From the NCBI GenBank assembly GCA_021372555.1, contig JAJFUI010000100.1, positions 1 through 55,626 of the forward strand: 55,626 bases of DNA, given 5' to 3'. The notes under the pieces are model-generated. The model was not told where the DNA came from and did not search any database. It worked only from the letters and a program-made list of their open reading frames with translations. Numbering within the stretch: position 1 is the stretch's first letter; every line of letters starts with the position of its first letter. Shown in pieces: positions 43,028 to 51,877 of the stretch. The translations under genes and the position numbers were made by a program. The stretch is from Planctomycetaceae bacterium. Its GTDB lineage: Bacteria > Planctomycetota > Planctomycetia > Pirellulales > Thermoguttaceae.

Positions 43028-44869
43028 TTACCGGCTCAGCTCTGCGAGCCACTTGGCTCGCAGCAAGTCGCCGTAAGGGCCGTTGCGGTAGACGGCGATG
43101 GCCTTGTCAATTTGGCCGGACGCCTCGTACGTTCGGCCGAGGTTGTAGCGGGCGCCGCGGGCCCAAAGGCTCTCGGCAGAGATCAGCGATGGTCGAGTTC
43201 GGTTGGTCAGGTAGTCGATCGCCGCGTCGTGCTTGCCGCGTTCGTAGGCGATCAGGGCAAGCCAATAGGTGGCGTCCTGTTTACCGCGGAAGTTGATTAG
43301 CTTTTCGTCGGTCGACACGGAGGAGGCGAGCAGCCTCTGGTTCGACGGGCGGGCCATCTGGTAGTAGTGGATGGCGCCGGTGTCGCCGGCCAGCTTGTTC
43401 TTGAGATGAAGAACTCGGCCTTGGCCAAGGGCGGCAGCGCGCACGACGCGTTGTTCCTCGGACGGGTTGTCGTCATCGCGATTGCGAACGGTTACGCGTT
43501 CCTCGTGCAGCCAGCAGAACGGCAGCATGTTGGTGAGGTGAACCTTGGCTTCTTCGGCGTCCAGGTGGGATCGCCGGTTAAGCGTTTCGAAAGGAAGGAG
43601 CCAGAGCTTTGCGGCCGCGACATGTTTTGCGGCTTTCCATCGCTCGGCGTGCTCGATCGGGGCCGTGGTTAGCACGAGCCTTTGGACGCCACGCAACTGC
43701 GACTCCAGCAATTTCATCCGCTCGGCGAGATAGCTCGGCGAGGCTTCGATCAGCGGGGTGACACGTTGGAGATCGCGGGCTTCGATGCTGTATTTGTGTG
43801 ACGCGTCGACATCCAGACGATGCAACAGTTTGGGATCGGCGATGACTTGCGCCAAGGTGGCCGGCTGGATGGTCAGTCGACCTTCGGCGTTGCGAGCGAC
43901 TCCGTTGGCGGCGGGAATCGGCAACCCAAGCACTGGATCGAACAGGTAGATTTCGCCCTCGATCAGGACCCCGACGCACCACGGACGGGGGTTGAGGGTT
44001 GGATGTTTAGAGCTGGGCATGTGCGGCGGCTTGTCCGCGGCGATTTTCTTATTCTTCGGTTCCGTCGGCGCAGGACCAGAAGCTTTCGCTGCTTTCTGCT
44101 CGGGGCCGTCGGCTGTCGATTCTTGGCTGTCCACGGCCAGTATCGCGGCGTCGAGGTCGAGCTGTCGCAGCAGGAGAATGAAGGCCCAAGCGCGCTCGGT
44201 TGCCGTGCCGCGACCGAACATCAGGGTTTCCCAGGGGAATTGCGGCGTGCGGTCGGCTCGATCCGGCTCGATCTGGATGTTGCGAATCGTCCAATCGAAG
44301 ACGTTTTTGGCGCGGTCGAGATCGTCGAGAACATCACCCCGCGCCCAGTTGCTGATGTCGCGGAGCCAGATGGCCTCTTGCAAGCAGTAGCCATCGAATA
44401 GGGTGAATTCCTGGCGGCCCAGATTTTTCAACTGGGGCAACTGTCGTAGCGATTCTGGCAGAGCGGCAAGCATGGGATCGCGTTTCCAATCGGCCGCTGG
44501 GGGCTGATCATGTCCCCATTGGTTCAAACGCTCGATGATCTGCCCAAGCATCTCCGGTTCCGGCGACGCGGCCAGCAACGGATCAAGCTGTTGTTCCTTG
44601 GCGCCCGACTTGGGATCGGTTTGCGGGTCGAGCCGATCAAAAATCTGTTGAAGCACGTCGGCGGACCCAAACTCCTCCAGGCAATTGAGGTTTTCGATGG
44701 CCTGGTCGAGCAGTTCCTGGCGGTGCACCGCCGTGGTGGCTGCCGCGGGACTGGTTGGTTTCTGGCTGGGAGCGTCGTGGCGGCAAGCCAGAAGACCAAC
44801 GGTAGCCAAGAGCAGAAGCAGGGAAAGGAATAATCGCAATTTCTTCACTTCGATGATGGACGGAGCCAT
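43028..44869 (-). CDS. Transglutaminase-like lipoprotein, probably catalytically dead
   Basis: A 613-residue exported protein. LSLLLLLATVGLLACRHDAP is a lipobox signal. Around residues 190-330 a transglutaminase-like core is visible (AKNVFDWTIRNIQIEPDRAD, TATERAWAFILLLRQLDLDA, CVGVLIEGEIYLFDPVLGLP). The usual catalytic Cys in the first block is absent and the His region reads WCVGV; only the Asp of LFDP remains. The C-terminus has TPR-like helices (ARGARYNLGRTYEASGQIDK). It probably serves as a surface scaffold. ATG 44869 is preferred; a TTG at 44881 and a GTG at 44848 are alternatives. Confidence 0.72.
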   Translation of the reverse strand: MAPSIIEVKKLRLFLSLLLLLATVGLLACRHDAPSQKPTSPAAATTAVHRQELLDQAIENLNCLEEFGSADVLQQIFDRLDPQTDPKSGAKEQQLDPLLAASPEPEMLGQIIERLNQWGHDQPPAADWKRDPMLAALPESLRQLPQLKNLGRQEFTLFDGYCLQEAIWLRDISNWARGDVLDDLDRAKNVFDWTIRNIQIEPDRADRTPQFPWETLMFGRGTATERAWAFILLLRQLDLDAAILAVDSQESTADGPEQKAAKASGPAPTEPKNKKIAADKPPHMPSSKHPTLNPRPWCVGVLIEGEIYLFDPVLGLPIPAANGVARNAEGRLTIQPATLAQVIADPKLLHRLDVDASHKYSIEARDLQRVTPLIEASPSYLAERMKLLESQLRGVQRLVLTTAPIEHAERWKAAKHVAAAKLWLLPFETLNRRSHLDAEEAKVHLTNMLPFCWLHEERVTVRNRDDDNPSEEQRVVRAAALGQGRVLHLKNKLAGDTGAIHYYQMARPSNQRLLASSVSTDEKLINFRGKQDATYWLALIAYERGKHDAAIDYLTNRTRPSLISAESLWARGARYNLGRTYEASGQIDKAIAVYRNGPYGDLLRAKWLAELSR

Positions 44870-44903
44870 AAGAGCAACCAAGTGTCCGAGGTCTCTGTTG
44901 TCA

Positions 44904-45755
44904 CTATACGACGTTCCGTGGCGTCGAGCCTAGTTCCTCGACCGTCCGGCGGATTGCCAACAGGCGGCGAAGCAGGGGGGCAAACTCATCGAGCGGCACC
45001 ATGTTGGGACCATCACTCAGGGCGGTGTCGGGCGCGGGGTGAGTCTCAAAGAAGAGGCCATCAACGCCGAGAGCAATCGCGGCGCGGGCGAGCGGCTCAA
45101 CCATGGCGCGGTTGCCGCCGGTGGCGGCACCCAACCCGCCCGGCTCCTGAACGCTGTGTGTGGCATCGAAGATCACGGGGACGCCAAGGGCCTGCATCTG
45201 GGGGATGGCCCGCATGTCATTGACCAATCGGCCGTACCCGAAAAAGGTGCCACGCTCGCCAAGCAAGACCTGACGGCAGCCGCCGGCCTCAAGCTTGCCG
45301 ACGACGTGTCTCATGTCCCAGGGGGCGAGAAATTGTCCTTTCTTGACGTGCACGGGCCGGCCGGTGGCCGCGGCGGCTAGGAGCAGGTCGGTTTGCCGGG
45401 CCAAGAAAGCCGGGACTTGCAGCATATCGCATACGGCGCCGGCGGCGGTCGCCTGACTTGGCTCGTGGACATCGGTTGTCACCGGCAAACCGGTCGACTC
45501 CTTCACCCGATGCAAGATTGCCAGGCCGCGTTCAAGGCCAGGGCCGCGGTAGGAGGAAACGCTCGTGCGGTTCGCTTTGTCAAAGGAAGCCTTGAAGACG
45601 AGCTGCAACGATAGTTCGGCGGCGATTTGCTTCAGGCGATCGGCGATGACAAGCGTCAGTTCCTCGCTCTCGATGACGCACGGCCCTGCAATGACCAGCA
45701 AAGGCTGTCCGCGGCCGCAGCGAAGTGGTCCGATCGTGATGGGGTTGGAGGGCAT
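44904..45755 (-). CDS. kdsA: 3-deoxy-8-phosphooctulonate synthase
   Basis: A 283-residue DAHP-synthase-type barrel: [72 protein letters not shown] and [13 protein letters not shown]. It condenses PEP with arabinose 5-phosphate to Kdo 8-phosphate, complementing the heptose genes at the window start. The start ATG 45755 is followed upstream by a telomere-like repeat. Confidence 0.96.
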   Translation of the reverse strand: MPSNPITIGPLRCGRGQPLLVIAGPCVIESEELTLVIADRLKQIAAELSLQLVFKASFDKANRTSVSSYRGPGLERGLAILHRVKESTGLPVTTDVHEPSQATAAGAVCDMLQVPAFLARQTDLLLAAAATGRPVHVKKGQFLAPWDMRHVVGKLEAGGCRQVLLGERGTFFGYGRLVNDMRAIPQMQALGVPVIFDATHSVQEPGGLGAATGGNRAMVEPLARAAIALGVDGLFFETHPAPDTALSDGPNMVPLDEFAPLLRRLLAIRRTVEELGSTPRNVV

Positions 45756-45766
45756 TGGGGAGGGCA

Positions 45767-45824
45767 GGTTTAGGGTTTAGGGTTCAGGGTTTAGGGTTTA
45801 GGGCTCAGGAGTCAGGGTTCGGGG
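45767..45824. repeat. Telomere-like TTTAGGG tandem repeat
   Basis: About eight consecutive units of TTTAGGG with degenerate variants (TTCAGGG, CTCAGGA, GTCAGGG, TTCGGGG). It occupies the gap before kdsA and encodes the last residues of the lipid kinase. Confidence 0.9.
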
Positions 45825-46758
45825 GTCGGGAGCTAGGCGCGGCGTTCGGGACGAGGAGGGTTAAGCGGCCGGGAAGGACTTCGATGTCGAGGGGAAGCGT
45901 GCCGCCGGGATCACCATCGAGTTGGTAGGGGACTTCGGCGTCGGCAGTGATTCGGAGGCGGCGGACGCGGTGTTCGGTGCATTGGCCCAGCCGCCGATGC
46001 TGCCGGCTGAGGATGGTGGCGGCGTACCATAGGCCGTTCCAAAGACCGCCGCGGCGGAAGCTGGCTACGTCGAGGAGGCCATCAGCGCCGTTGGCTTGCG
46101 GGGCAATGTGAAAGCCGCCACCGTAGCAGGGGAGATTGAAGACGAATAACCACCGAGCGAGGAACGGCTCCGCGTCGTTTGCGCCATCGCACTCGATGCG
46201 AAGTTGCGGGAATCGATAGTTGCCGATGCTGCGGAGTATTGGGGCGCCGTAGCTGTAGTGCGAGATATGGCCGTGGCGGTGCTCGTGGACTCGCCTGACC
46301 ACGTCGGCGTCAAAACCGCAGCTAACCATGAGGGAAAAGAGCCTGCCGTTCGCTTGGGCCGCATCGAGCCGGGCCAGCGTACCGTCGACAATCGTGCGGC
46401 AGAGGGCGTCCGGTTCCTTGCTGATTCCCAGGTATCTGGCGAGCAGATTCGAGTTTCCGGCGGGCAGGAACGTCAGTGGCACCCCCTCGGCGGTGCGGTT
46501 AATGAGTTCGGCGGCGGTGCCGTCGCCGCCAACGCCGACCAGGGCACGCAAGCGACCCTCGGCGTGCCACCGGTTGGCCTGCGATGCGGCGGCAGCAAGG
46601 TCGGTGAACAGCTCGGCTTGGAGCCCCTGGTTCCGGAGCAGCTCGGCGAGCTGGTCGGCGCGGGATTGGCCGGCTCGTGGACCGGCCTTTGGGTTCAGCA
46701 GGATCGCCACCCGATTGGCGTCTGGGGCGCACTTGGCGGTGGATACAACTGGGGGCAA
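45805..46758 (-). CDS. Diacylglycerol kinase family lipid kinase
   Basis: A 317-residue DAGK-catalytic protein: RVAILLNPKAGPRAGQSRAD, LVGVGGDGTAAELINRTAEG (the GGDGT nucleotide loop), FLPAGNSNLLARYLGI, MVSCGFDADVVRRVHE and APQANGADGLLDV. It phosphorylates a lipid such as diacylglycerol or a sphingoid base. The start is TTG 46758 with GGAG seven bases upstream. The C-terminal tail (PSSRPPNPDS) is encoded by the degenerate repeat, showing that the repeat reaches into the gene. Confidence 0.9.
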   Translation of the reverse strand: MPPVVSTAKCAPDANRVAILLNPKAGPRAGQSRADQLAELLRNQGLQAELFTDLAAAASQANRWHAEGRLRALVGVGGDGTAAELINRTAEGVPLTFLPAGNSNLLARYLGISKEPDALCRTIVDGTLARLDAAQANGRLFSLMVSCGFDADVVRRVHEHRHGHISHYSYGAPILRSIGNYRFPQLRIECDGANDAEPFLARWLFVFNLPCYGGGFHIAPQANGADGLLDVASFRRGGLWNGLWYAATILSRQHRRLGQCTEHRVRRLRITADAEVPYQLDGDPGGTLPLDIEVLPGRLTLLVPNAAPSSRPPNPDS

Positions 46759-47075
46759 GAAAGATCTCCGATAGCGTCGCGAGCACTATGGCGACCGCGG
46801 TATCCGGTGGCCCGGCCGGCAGCAGACAGTATATCAAGCTTTCAGACGAGTCGGAACCCGGCGTTGGTGGCGGCGATGCGAGTGGCTTGTGATGCAGATT
46901 GCTGCATTTACCGGCGCGGCTGTAGCATAATGCACCAGCCAGGGCGGCGTGCCGTCGTGGCGGGTTTCGAGGATGCCGAGGGCCAAAAATGGCTTGATTC
47001 TGCGTCTTCCGGCGTCATCGGCAAGAACCGGTGACTCGGCGGGTCGATTGGCACGCCGAATGCATAAGAAGATGG

Positions 47076-47095
47076 TGGCGGATGTGAGTCCGCCA
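47076..47095. repeat. Small REP-like hairpin
   Basis: TGGCGGA, 6-nt loop TGTGAG, TCCGCCA: perfect 7-bp arms. Of a type often seen dispersed in planctomycete intergenic DNA. Confidence 0.6.
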
Positions 47096-47426
47096 AGTAA
47101 GTGATTGGCCCGTGGGGCCTCTGACGGAATTCGACCGGACGGTTACCTTGCCCTTGCTGCCCGGTTAGCCGCCATGTTTGGCGACCCGTCACAGGCCCCT
47201 ATTTTATTGAATGGCTGCTTTCTTGGAAAGCAATTTGCGAAAAAGCCGTTCGCGAGCGGTTTGCGGGCCAATCTGATCGCAGCCAGTAGCCGGCCAACTC
47301 CCCTCACTCCTACGCAACACCAGGCCGGGCAGTTTTTGATCAGCACGGCCCGCCCTGGCGGCAACTGGGCCAGCGGCTGGAGAAGATTCCGCGGGGCTTA
47401 CGGAAAAAAATCGCGAAGACACAGCG

Positions 47427-47466
47427 GGCGGCGTGTCATGCCAGACGCCGGGCATAACACGCCGCC
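47427..47466 (-). terminator. Candidate terminator/hairpin after the acidic-protein gene
   Basis: On the minus strand GGCGGCGTGT pairs with ACACGCCGCC, with an inner ATGCC/GGCAT pairing. A run of seven T (47404-47410 as A on the plus strand) begins 16 nt after the stem. The distance is longer than canonical. A related sequence (CCAGACGCCCGGG) occurs near 51821. Confidence 0.4.
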
Positions 47467-47485
47467 GCATAACCCGGTAGCCGGC

Positions 47486-47770
47486 TTACAGATCGTCGTC
47501 CTCGTCTTCCTCGTCGATTTCGTCCTCTTCCTCGTCTTCGTCGAGATCCTCGTCTAGGTCTTCGTCTTCGTCGAAATCGTCATCATCGTCGAAGTCTTCT
47601 TCGAAGTCGTCGTCAAAGTCATCGTCGAAGTCGTCGTCGTCGAAATCGTCATCGTCTTCCTTGGGGGCCTCTGCGACGCATACGCTGGGCAACGCCAGTT
47701 CGTCGCCGCAGGTCGCGGCAAAATCCGGTTCCGTCGATGGCCACTCCAGAGATTCGATGTCCCGCCACAT
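47486..47770 (-). CDS. Small extremely acidic protein
   Basis: A 94-residue protein. The first 35 residues are ordinary (MWRDIESLEWPSTEPDFAAT, then CGDELALPSVCV). The remaining 55 or so are almost entirely Asp/Glu with periodic Phe, Leu or Ile (DDFDDDFDDDFEEDF). A GAGGAG box lies just before ATG 47770, so it looks translated. Predicted disordered. No function is known; nucleic-acid mimicry, cation binding or chaperone-like roles are only possibilities. Confidence 0.7.
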   Translation of the reverse strand: MWRDIESLEWPSTEPDFAATCGDELALPSVCVAEAPKEDDDDFDDDDFDDDFDDDFEEDFDDDDDFDEDEDLDEDLDEDEEEDEIDEEDEDDDL

Positions 47771-48105
47771 AGCTTGCTCCTCGGATCTAGAAGATGGAGG
47801 CGAATTGATGTCCAGTACAACGTTCCACCGTCAGGCCCACTGGGGCCGACGGGGAATTGTGGACCAAGACAAGCGAGCTGTCAACTACGAAAGCGAAGGC
47901 GGCGGGGCTCGCGGTTAGGGACGCCCGCGCGCGGCGGTAGCGTCTCCACGCCCACGGTGGAACGACCGTGGGAACGACAATCGAGCGAACAGGCCACGCA
48001 TCGCTCCATCCCCCGATTGCGTCTAGTTGCTCAGAAGGGTATACTTTCCCTTCTGTAAGGGACTGGCAGTGTTCTGCGGTTGCTGCGAGTTTGGAGGGCT
48101 GGTCG
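47771..48105. other. Divergent intergenic region
   Basis: 335 bp between the acidic-protein gene and the DUF1559 gene, holding both promoters. It contains a short palindromic stretch (CCCACGGTGGAACGACCGTGGG near 47952). No gene seen. Confidence 0.5.
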
Positions 48106-49083
48106 ATGCGGGGTCACCTTCGACACGGCTTCACCTTGGTGGAACTTCTCGTGGTGATCACCATCATCGGCCTGCTCGTGGCGCTTCTGCTGCCTGCGGT
48201 GCAAGCTGCACGCGAGGCGGGGCGACGGGCGGAATGCACCAACCATCTGCGGCAACTCGGCCTAGCGCTGCACAACTACGCGGCCAGTCGCGGGGTCTTT
48301 CCGCCGGGATGTATCGTGTCGGTCGGGACCTATCCGGCGTTTGATCCGTGGACCGAAGCGTCTGTTTCAGGCGCGGGCAGGCACGGAACCAGTTGGATGC
48401 TGATGGTGCTGCCGCAGGTTGAGCAGGCCAACTTGTATCGCGGTTGGGACTTTTCGAAGAACGTGGTGCAGAACGTTGCCATCGCGCAGCAGGACGTCGC
48501 GGCCTTTTACTGCCCAAGCCGGCGCAACAATTTGCGGCCGGACGACCGTTCGGGGGTTTTGCTTTCGGCGTGGACGGGTGGCGGGACGGACTACGGCGGC
48601 TGCGCGGGCGGCGGCAACGGCTGGGTCAACGACGTGAGGAAGCACGACTTTGCGGACACTCGGTGTGTGGACGAACAGTGGTACAACCCTCTGCGGCGAG
48701 GTGTGTTTGCACCCAACTGGTCCAGCGGTTGGGGGGACATCCGCGATGGCACATCAAACACGCTTCTGACCGGGGAGTTGCAGCGGCTCTCGCCTCCGGC
48801 CGACACCAGTGGCTCCGCCCGTTATAGCCGACGGAGCCAAGACGGTTGGGCCGTAGGCGGAGTGGCGACGCTGTTTACGACGGCGGTGCGTGAGACCGAG
48901 GGCTCTTATCAGACTGGCGGGATGAATAATCATTTCTTCGAGTCGCCCGGCAGCGACCATGCAGGGGGCGCGAACTTCGGCATGGCCGACGGCTCCGTGC
49001 GCTTCTTGCAAGAAACGATTGAGAAAGACGTGCTCCGCTCGCTGGGCAGCATGGCCGATCGCAAGTTCGCGGAGGTGCGCTGA
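48106..49083 (+). CDS. DUF1559 protein with prepilin-like N-terminus
   Basis: A 325-residue planctomycete family protein. RHGFTLVELLVVITIIGLLV is a type IV prepilin cleavage and methylation site with its hydrophobic helix (cut after Gly, Glu at +5). LLPAVQAAREAGRRAECTNH and NHLRQLGLALHNYA follow. The C-terminus has DHAGGANFGMADGSVRF, the H-x9-DG-like motif. These proteins are thought to be pseudopilin-like surface proteins, massively expanded in planctomycetes; the function is not known. The start ATG 48106 has GGAGG upstream. Confidence 0.93.
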   Translation: MRGHLRHGFTLVELLVVITIIGLLVALLLPAVQAAREAGRRAECTNHLRQLGLALHNYAASRGVFPPGCIVSVGTYPAFDPWTEASVSGAGRHGTSWMLMVLPQVEQANLYRGWDFSKNVVQNVAIAQQDVAAFYCPSRRNNLRPDDRSGVLLSAWTGGGTDYGGCAGGGNGWVNDVRKHDFADTRCVDEQWYNPLRRGVFAPNWSSGWGDIRDGTSNTLLTGELQRLSPPADTSGSARYSRRSQDGWAVGGVATLFTTAVRETEGSYQTGGMNNHFFESPGSDHAGGANFGMADGSVRFLQETIEKDVLRSLGSMADRKFAEVR

Positions 49084-49146
49084 GCGTTCGCCAGAACAAG
49101 CGGGCTTCTCGACAAAACGGCCGTTTAGCAGAGGGGATGTCGGCGT

Positions 49147-49743
49147 TCAAGCTACAAAGTGCTGCGCGACAGAGTCGGCCGGCAGCGTCATGCTGACTTT
49201 CTGCTTGGCCTCGCGGGCCTTGACGTCGAACTTGTAGTTGACGGCCAGTTCCATCCAGAGGCAGTAGATTCCGGTTAGCATGCCGGCGAGCACGCAGCCG
49301 AGAAACACCGTGTAAAGGGTGCTGGTAGCGCGCGACTTCCAGATCGCGTACCCAATGAGGCCGAGGCCGATGAGGTAGATGGCCGTCCAGATGGAGAGGT
49401 AATTGAGTCCGAGGATCCCGAGGTCCTTGCCGGCCAGTGCGAGCAGGGCGAGCGGGACTGCGACGAGTGCCAGGAGTTCGAGGTACAGGGGCAGTTTGCT
49501 GGGTCGTTTGGCGGGCTCTTCCGCCCAGGCGTCCTTCTCGTCGACGATGGGAGCCTTGGGCGTTTCGGTGGCCTCGGCGGCATCGCTCTCGACCGGCGAA
49601 GAAGCGCTGGCGGCAAGCTCGTCGGCAGCGGGTTCGACCGCGGCCAGATCATTGCCGAGCGCGGCGCCGTCCGCAGCAGCGAGATCGTCGCCAAGCGGGG
49701 GCAATTCGTCAAAGCTGGGGATATCGTCCTTGGACTTGACCAC
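49147..49743 (-). CDS. Membrane protein of unknown function with acidic N-terminus
   Basis: About 198 residues. The N-terminal 95 or so residues are Ala/Asp/Glu-rich and disordered (KSKDDIPSFDELPPLGDDLA). Then come three or four membrane helices (LYLELLALVAVPLALLALAG, LSIWTAIYLIGLGLIGYAIW, LYTVFLGCVLAGMLTGIYCL). No family recognised; similar proteins are common in planctomycetes. GTG 49743 is chosen for its GGAGG box; the upstream in-frame GTG at 49845 lacks support. Confidence 0.75.
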   Translation of the reverse strand: MVKSKDDIPSFDELPPLGDDLAAADGAALGNDLAAVEPAADELAASASSPVESDAAEATETPKAPIVDEKDAWAEEPAKRPSKLPLYLELLALVAVPLALLALAGKDLGILGLNYLSIWTAIYLIGLGLIGYAIWKSRATSTLYTVFLGCVLAGMLTGIYCLWMELAVNYKFDVKAREAKQKVSMTLPADSVAQHFVA

Positions 49744-49888
49744 GGCTGGCCCTCCGCTCTCTGCAACTCGCCTAAGTTTACAACGTTTCTCTATTATAGT
49801 TGGGCTCGGGATGCTGTGCCAACGAAAAAGGCTCGCGAGACGCACGATCCATACGAATGGGTGGATTTGGAGGGAATCGGCCGATTCT

Positions 49889-51778
49889 CTACCAGTTCAG
49901 CTCGACGGCCTCCTCCCAGTGATCGTACAGGGCTTTCAAGGCAATCTGCTCCGCGTCGACCTCGGCTTTTACCTCGCGGGCCAGGACGCCGTCGCGCAGC
50001 ACCTGGGGATCGGCCAGCCTGCACTGCAGATCGTTGAGCTTGGTTTCTCGATCGAGAATCTCTTCCTCCAGGTCAGCGACCTTCCGGTAGGGGAATCGCC
50101 GTTTGCGAGTTGGCTTGGCTGCGGGCTTCTTTTCGGCGGCGTCCGTCGTCGGCGAGGAGGACGCCGGCTCGGTGGTCGCAGGGTTTGCCAGATGCGCGAT
50201 GTAGGTATCGTAGTTGCCCTCGATGACGCGAACTTGTTCGGCGTCGATGACCGCAACATGGTCTGCCACACGGTTGACGAAATAGCGGTCGTGGCTCACC
50301 AGCAGCACCGTTCCGTCGAAGTCCCGCAGCGCTTTCTCCAGGGCATCGCGGGCCCAGAGGTCAAGATGGTTGGTGGGCTCATCGAGCACCAGGAAGTTGG
50401 CTTCTTGGAGGGCCAGCCGAGCCAGCGCCGCGCGGCAGCGTTCACCGCCGCTCAGCTCGCTCACCTTCTGCAACGCCCGCTGGCCGGTAAGGCCAAAGCG
50501 AGCCAAAAGGTTTCGGCGGACTGGTTCGGCGACCAGTTTGCCGTCGGGGCGAATGGCGTCGACCACGGCGGCGTCGTCAGCCAGGGTGGCGAGTTGCTGG
50601 TCGAAGTAGCCGGGAGCGACGCCGGTTCCCAGGTTGAGGTGCCCGTCGTCGGGTGGTAGAAGGCCGAGCAAGCACCGCAGCAACGTGGTCTTGCCGGAGC
50701 CGTTGGGACCGAGCAAGGCCCAGCGTTCGCCGCGCGTGATGTCGAGAGAGACATCGCGAAACAGCGGGCGTTCAAAGTGCTTGCTCGCGTGCTCGGCGCG
50801 GACGACGATGTCGCCCGAGCGTGTGGCGGCGGGAAATCGCATCGGCGGGGCGGCAATCTCCCGCGGTCGCGCGACTTCCTCGATGCGTTCGAGTTTCTTC
50901 CGCCGGTCCTCGGCCTGGGCGTGCTTTTGGCCATAGGTGTTGCGGCGGATGAAATCCTTTGTCTTCTCGATCTCGATTTGCTGCTTTTCGTAGGTGCGCC
51001 GCTGGACGAGGAGCCGCTCTTGTTTCTGTTGCCAATAGGCGGAGAAGTTGCCGGTGTAGGAGTCCACCGTGCCGTCGAACAGCTCCAGCGTCCGGTTGGC
51101 GACCTTATCGAGGAAGTAACGGTCGTGGCTCACGACGAGTATGGCCGCCGAGCCTTCGAGCAGAAAATTTTCGAGCCACTCCGTGGCGTCGAGGTCGAGG
51201 TGGTTGGACGGCTCGTCCAGGATCATGACGTTCGGCTCGGCCAGCAGCAGTTTGGCCAACATGAGGCGATTTTGTTCGCCGCCGCTAAGGGAGGCGACCG
51301 GCTGCCGGAAGCTTTGGCGAGCGAAACGCAAACCATCGAGAACGCGTTCGATGCGGTGCTCGATGTTGTAGGCGTCCTGGCGGTGCAGTTCGTGCTGCAA
51401 GTGATCGTAGCGTGCGGCGAGCCGCTTTTGCTCGGCAGGATCCGTGGCCGCGGCGATCGATTCGGCGACTTCGACGGCCTCGCGCTGCAGCGATACCAGA
51501 TCGGCCAAGGCCGCGCACGCTTCATCGTGCAAGGTTCGGCCCGGCTCGAAGGTGGGCTGTTGTTCCAGATAGCCGACGTGCGCAGCCGGGTGAATGTCGC
51601 AGGCGCCGGAATCGGCCTCGTCCTTGCCGGCAAGAATCCGGAGCAACGTGGTTTTGCCGCTTCCGTTGGGACCGACCAGCCCTACGCGATCGCCGGGGCG
51701 AAGCTCGAAGCTTACGCCCTGCAGCACTGGATCGGGTCCGTAACGTTTCTTCAGGTCGACGACGTCCAGCAGAATCAT
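49889..51778 (-). CDS. ABC-F family ATPase (Uup/Ettl-like)
   Basis: A 629-residue soluble protein with two ABC domains. The first has GLVGPNGSGKTTLLRILAGK and LSGGEQNRLMLAKLLLAEP; the second has LLGPNGSGKTTLLRCLLGL and LSGGERCRAALARLALQEA. Both have LDEPSNHLDL/LDEPTNHLDL Walker B. The linker between domains is long and charged (QKQERLLVQRRTYEKQQIEI), and a C-terminal coiled coil (KVADLEEEILDRETKLND) is Uup-like. These proteins bind the ribosome or branched DNA. There is no membrane domain. Confidence 0.95.
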   Translation of the reverse strand: MILLDVVDLKKRYGPDPVLQGVSFELRPGDRVGLVGPNGSGKTTLLRILAGKDEADSGACDIHPAAHVGYLEQQPTFEPGRTLHDEACAALADLVSLQREAVEVAESIAAATDPAEQKRLAARYDHLQHELHRQDAYNIEHRIERVLDGLRFARQSFRQPVASLSGGEQNRLMLAKLLLAEPNVMILDEPSNHLDLDATEWLENFLLEGSAAILVVSHDRYFLDKVANRTLELFDGTVDSYTGNFSAYWQQKQERLLVQRRTYEKQQIEIEKTKDFIRRNTYGQKHAQAEDRRKKLERIEEVARPREIAAPPMRFPAATRSGDIVVRAEHASKHFERPLFRDVSLDITRGERWALLGPNGSGKTTLLRCLLGLLPPDDGHLNLGTGVAPGYFDQQLATLADDAAVVDAIRPDGKLVAEPVRRNLLARFGLTGQRALQKVSELSGGERCRAALARLALQEANFLVLDEPTNHLDLWARDALEKALRDFDGTVLLVSHDRYFVNRVADHVAVIDAEQVRVIEGNYDTYIAHLANPATTEPASSSPTTDAAEKKPAAKPTRKRRFPYRKVADLEEEILDRETKLNDLQCRLADPQVLRDGVLAREVKAEVDAEQIALKALYDHWEEAVELNW

Positions 51779-51801
51779 TCTTGGTGCAAATCTGGGGAGG
51801 A

Positions 51802-51830
51802 CGGGCGTGGCTTGGCACGCCAGACGCCCG
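51802..51830. repeat. Hairpin upstream of the ABC-F gene
   Basis: CGGGCGT (51802-51808) pairs with ACGCCCG (51824-51830), or alternatively GGCGTG with CACGCC inside. It includes the CCAGACGCC stretch seen at 47441. It lies about 25 bp before the start codon and could affect translation. Confidence 0.5.
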
Positions 51831-51877
51831 GGCGAACGGCGCCGGACGTGCGATTGGCTATTTGAATACCGTGTATT

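Larger units (their letters stand above)
46759..47485. other. Intergenic region with hairpins, no recognised gene
   Basis: About 730 bp. No ORF has family motifs or a good start. It contains the palindrome at 47076-47095 and the hairpin at 47427-47466. The promoter of the lipid kinase gene must lie at its left end; none is obvious. Confidence 0.55.

Noticed and set aside
45767..45824. Possible CRISPR-like array
   Set aside because: Units are contiguous 7-mers without spacers and there are no cas genes.
49115..49126. Perfect 12-bp palindrome AAACGGCCGTTT between convergent genes
   Set aside because: Too short and isolated to assign as operator or terminator.
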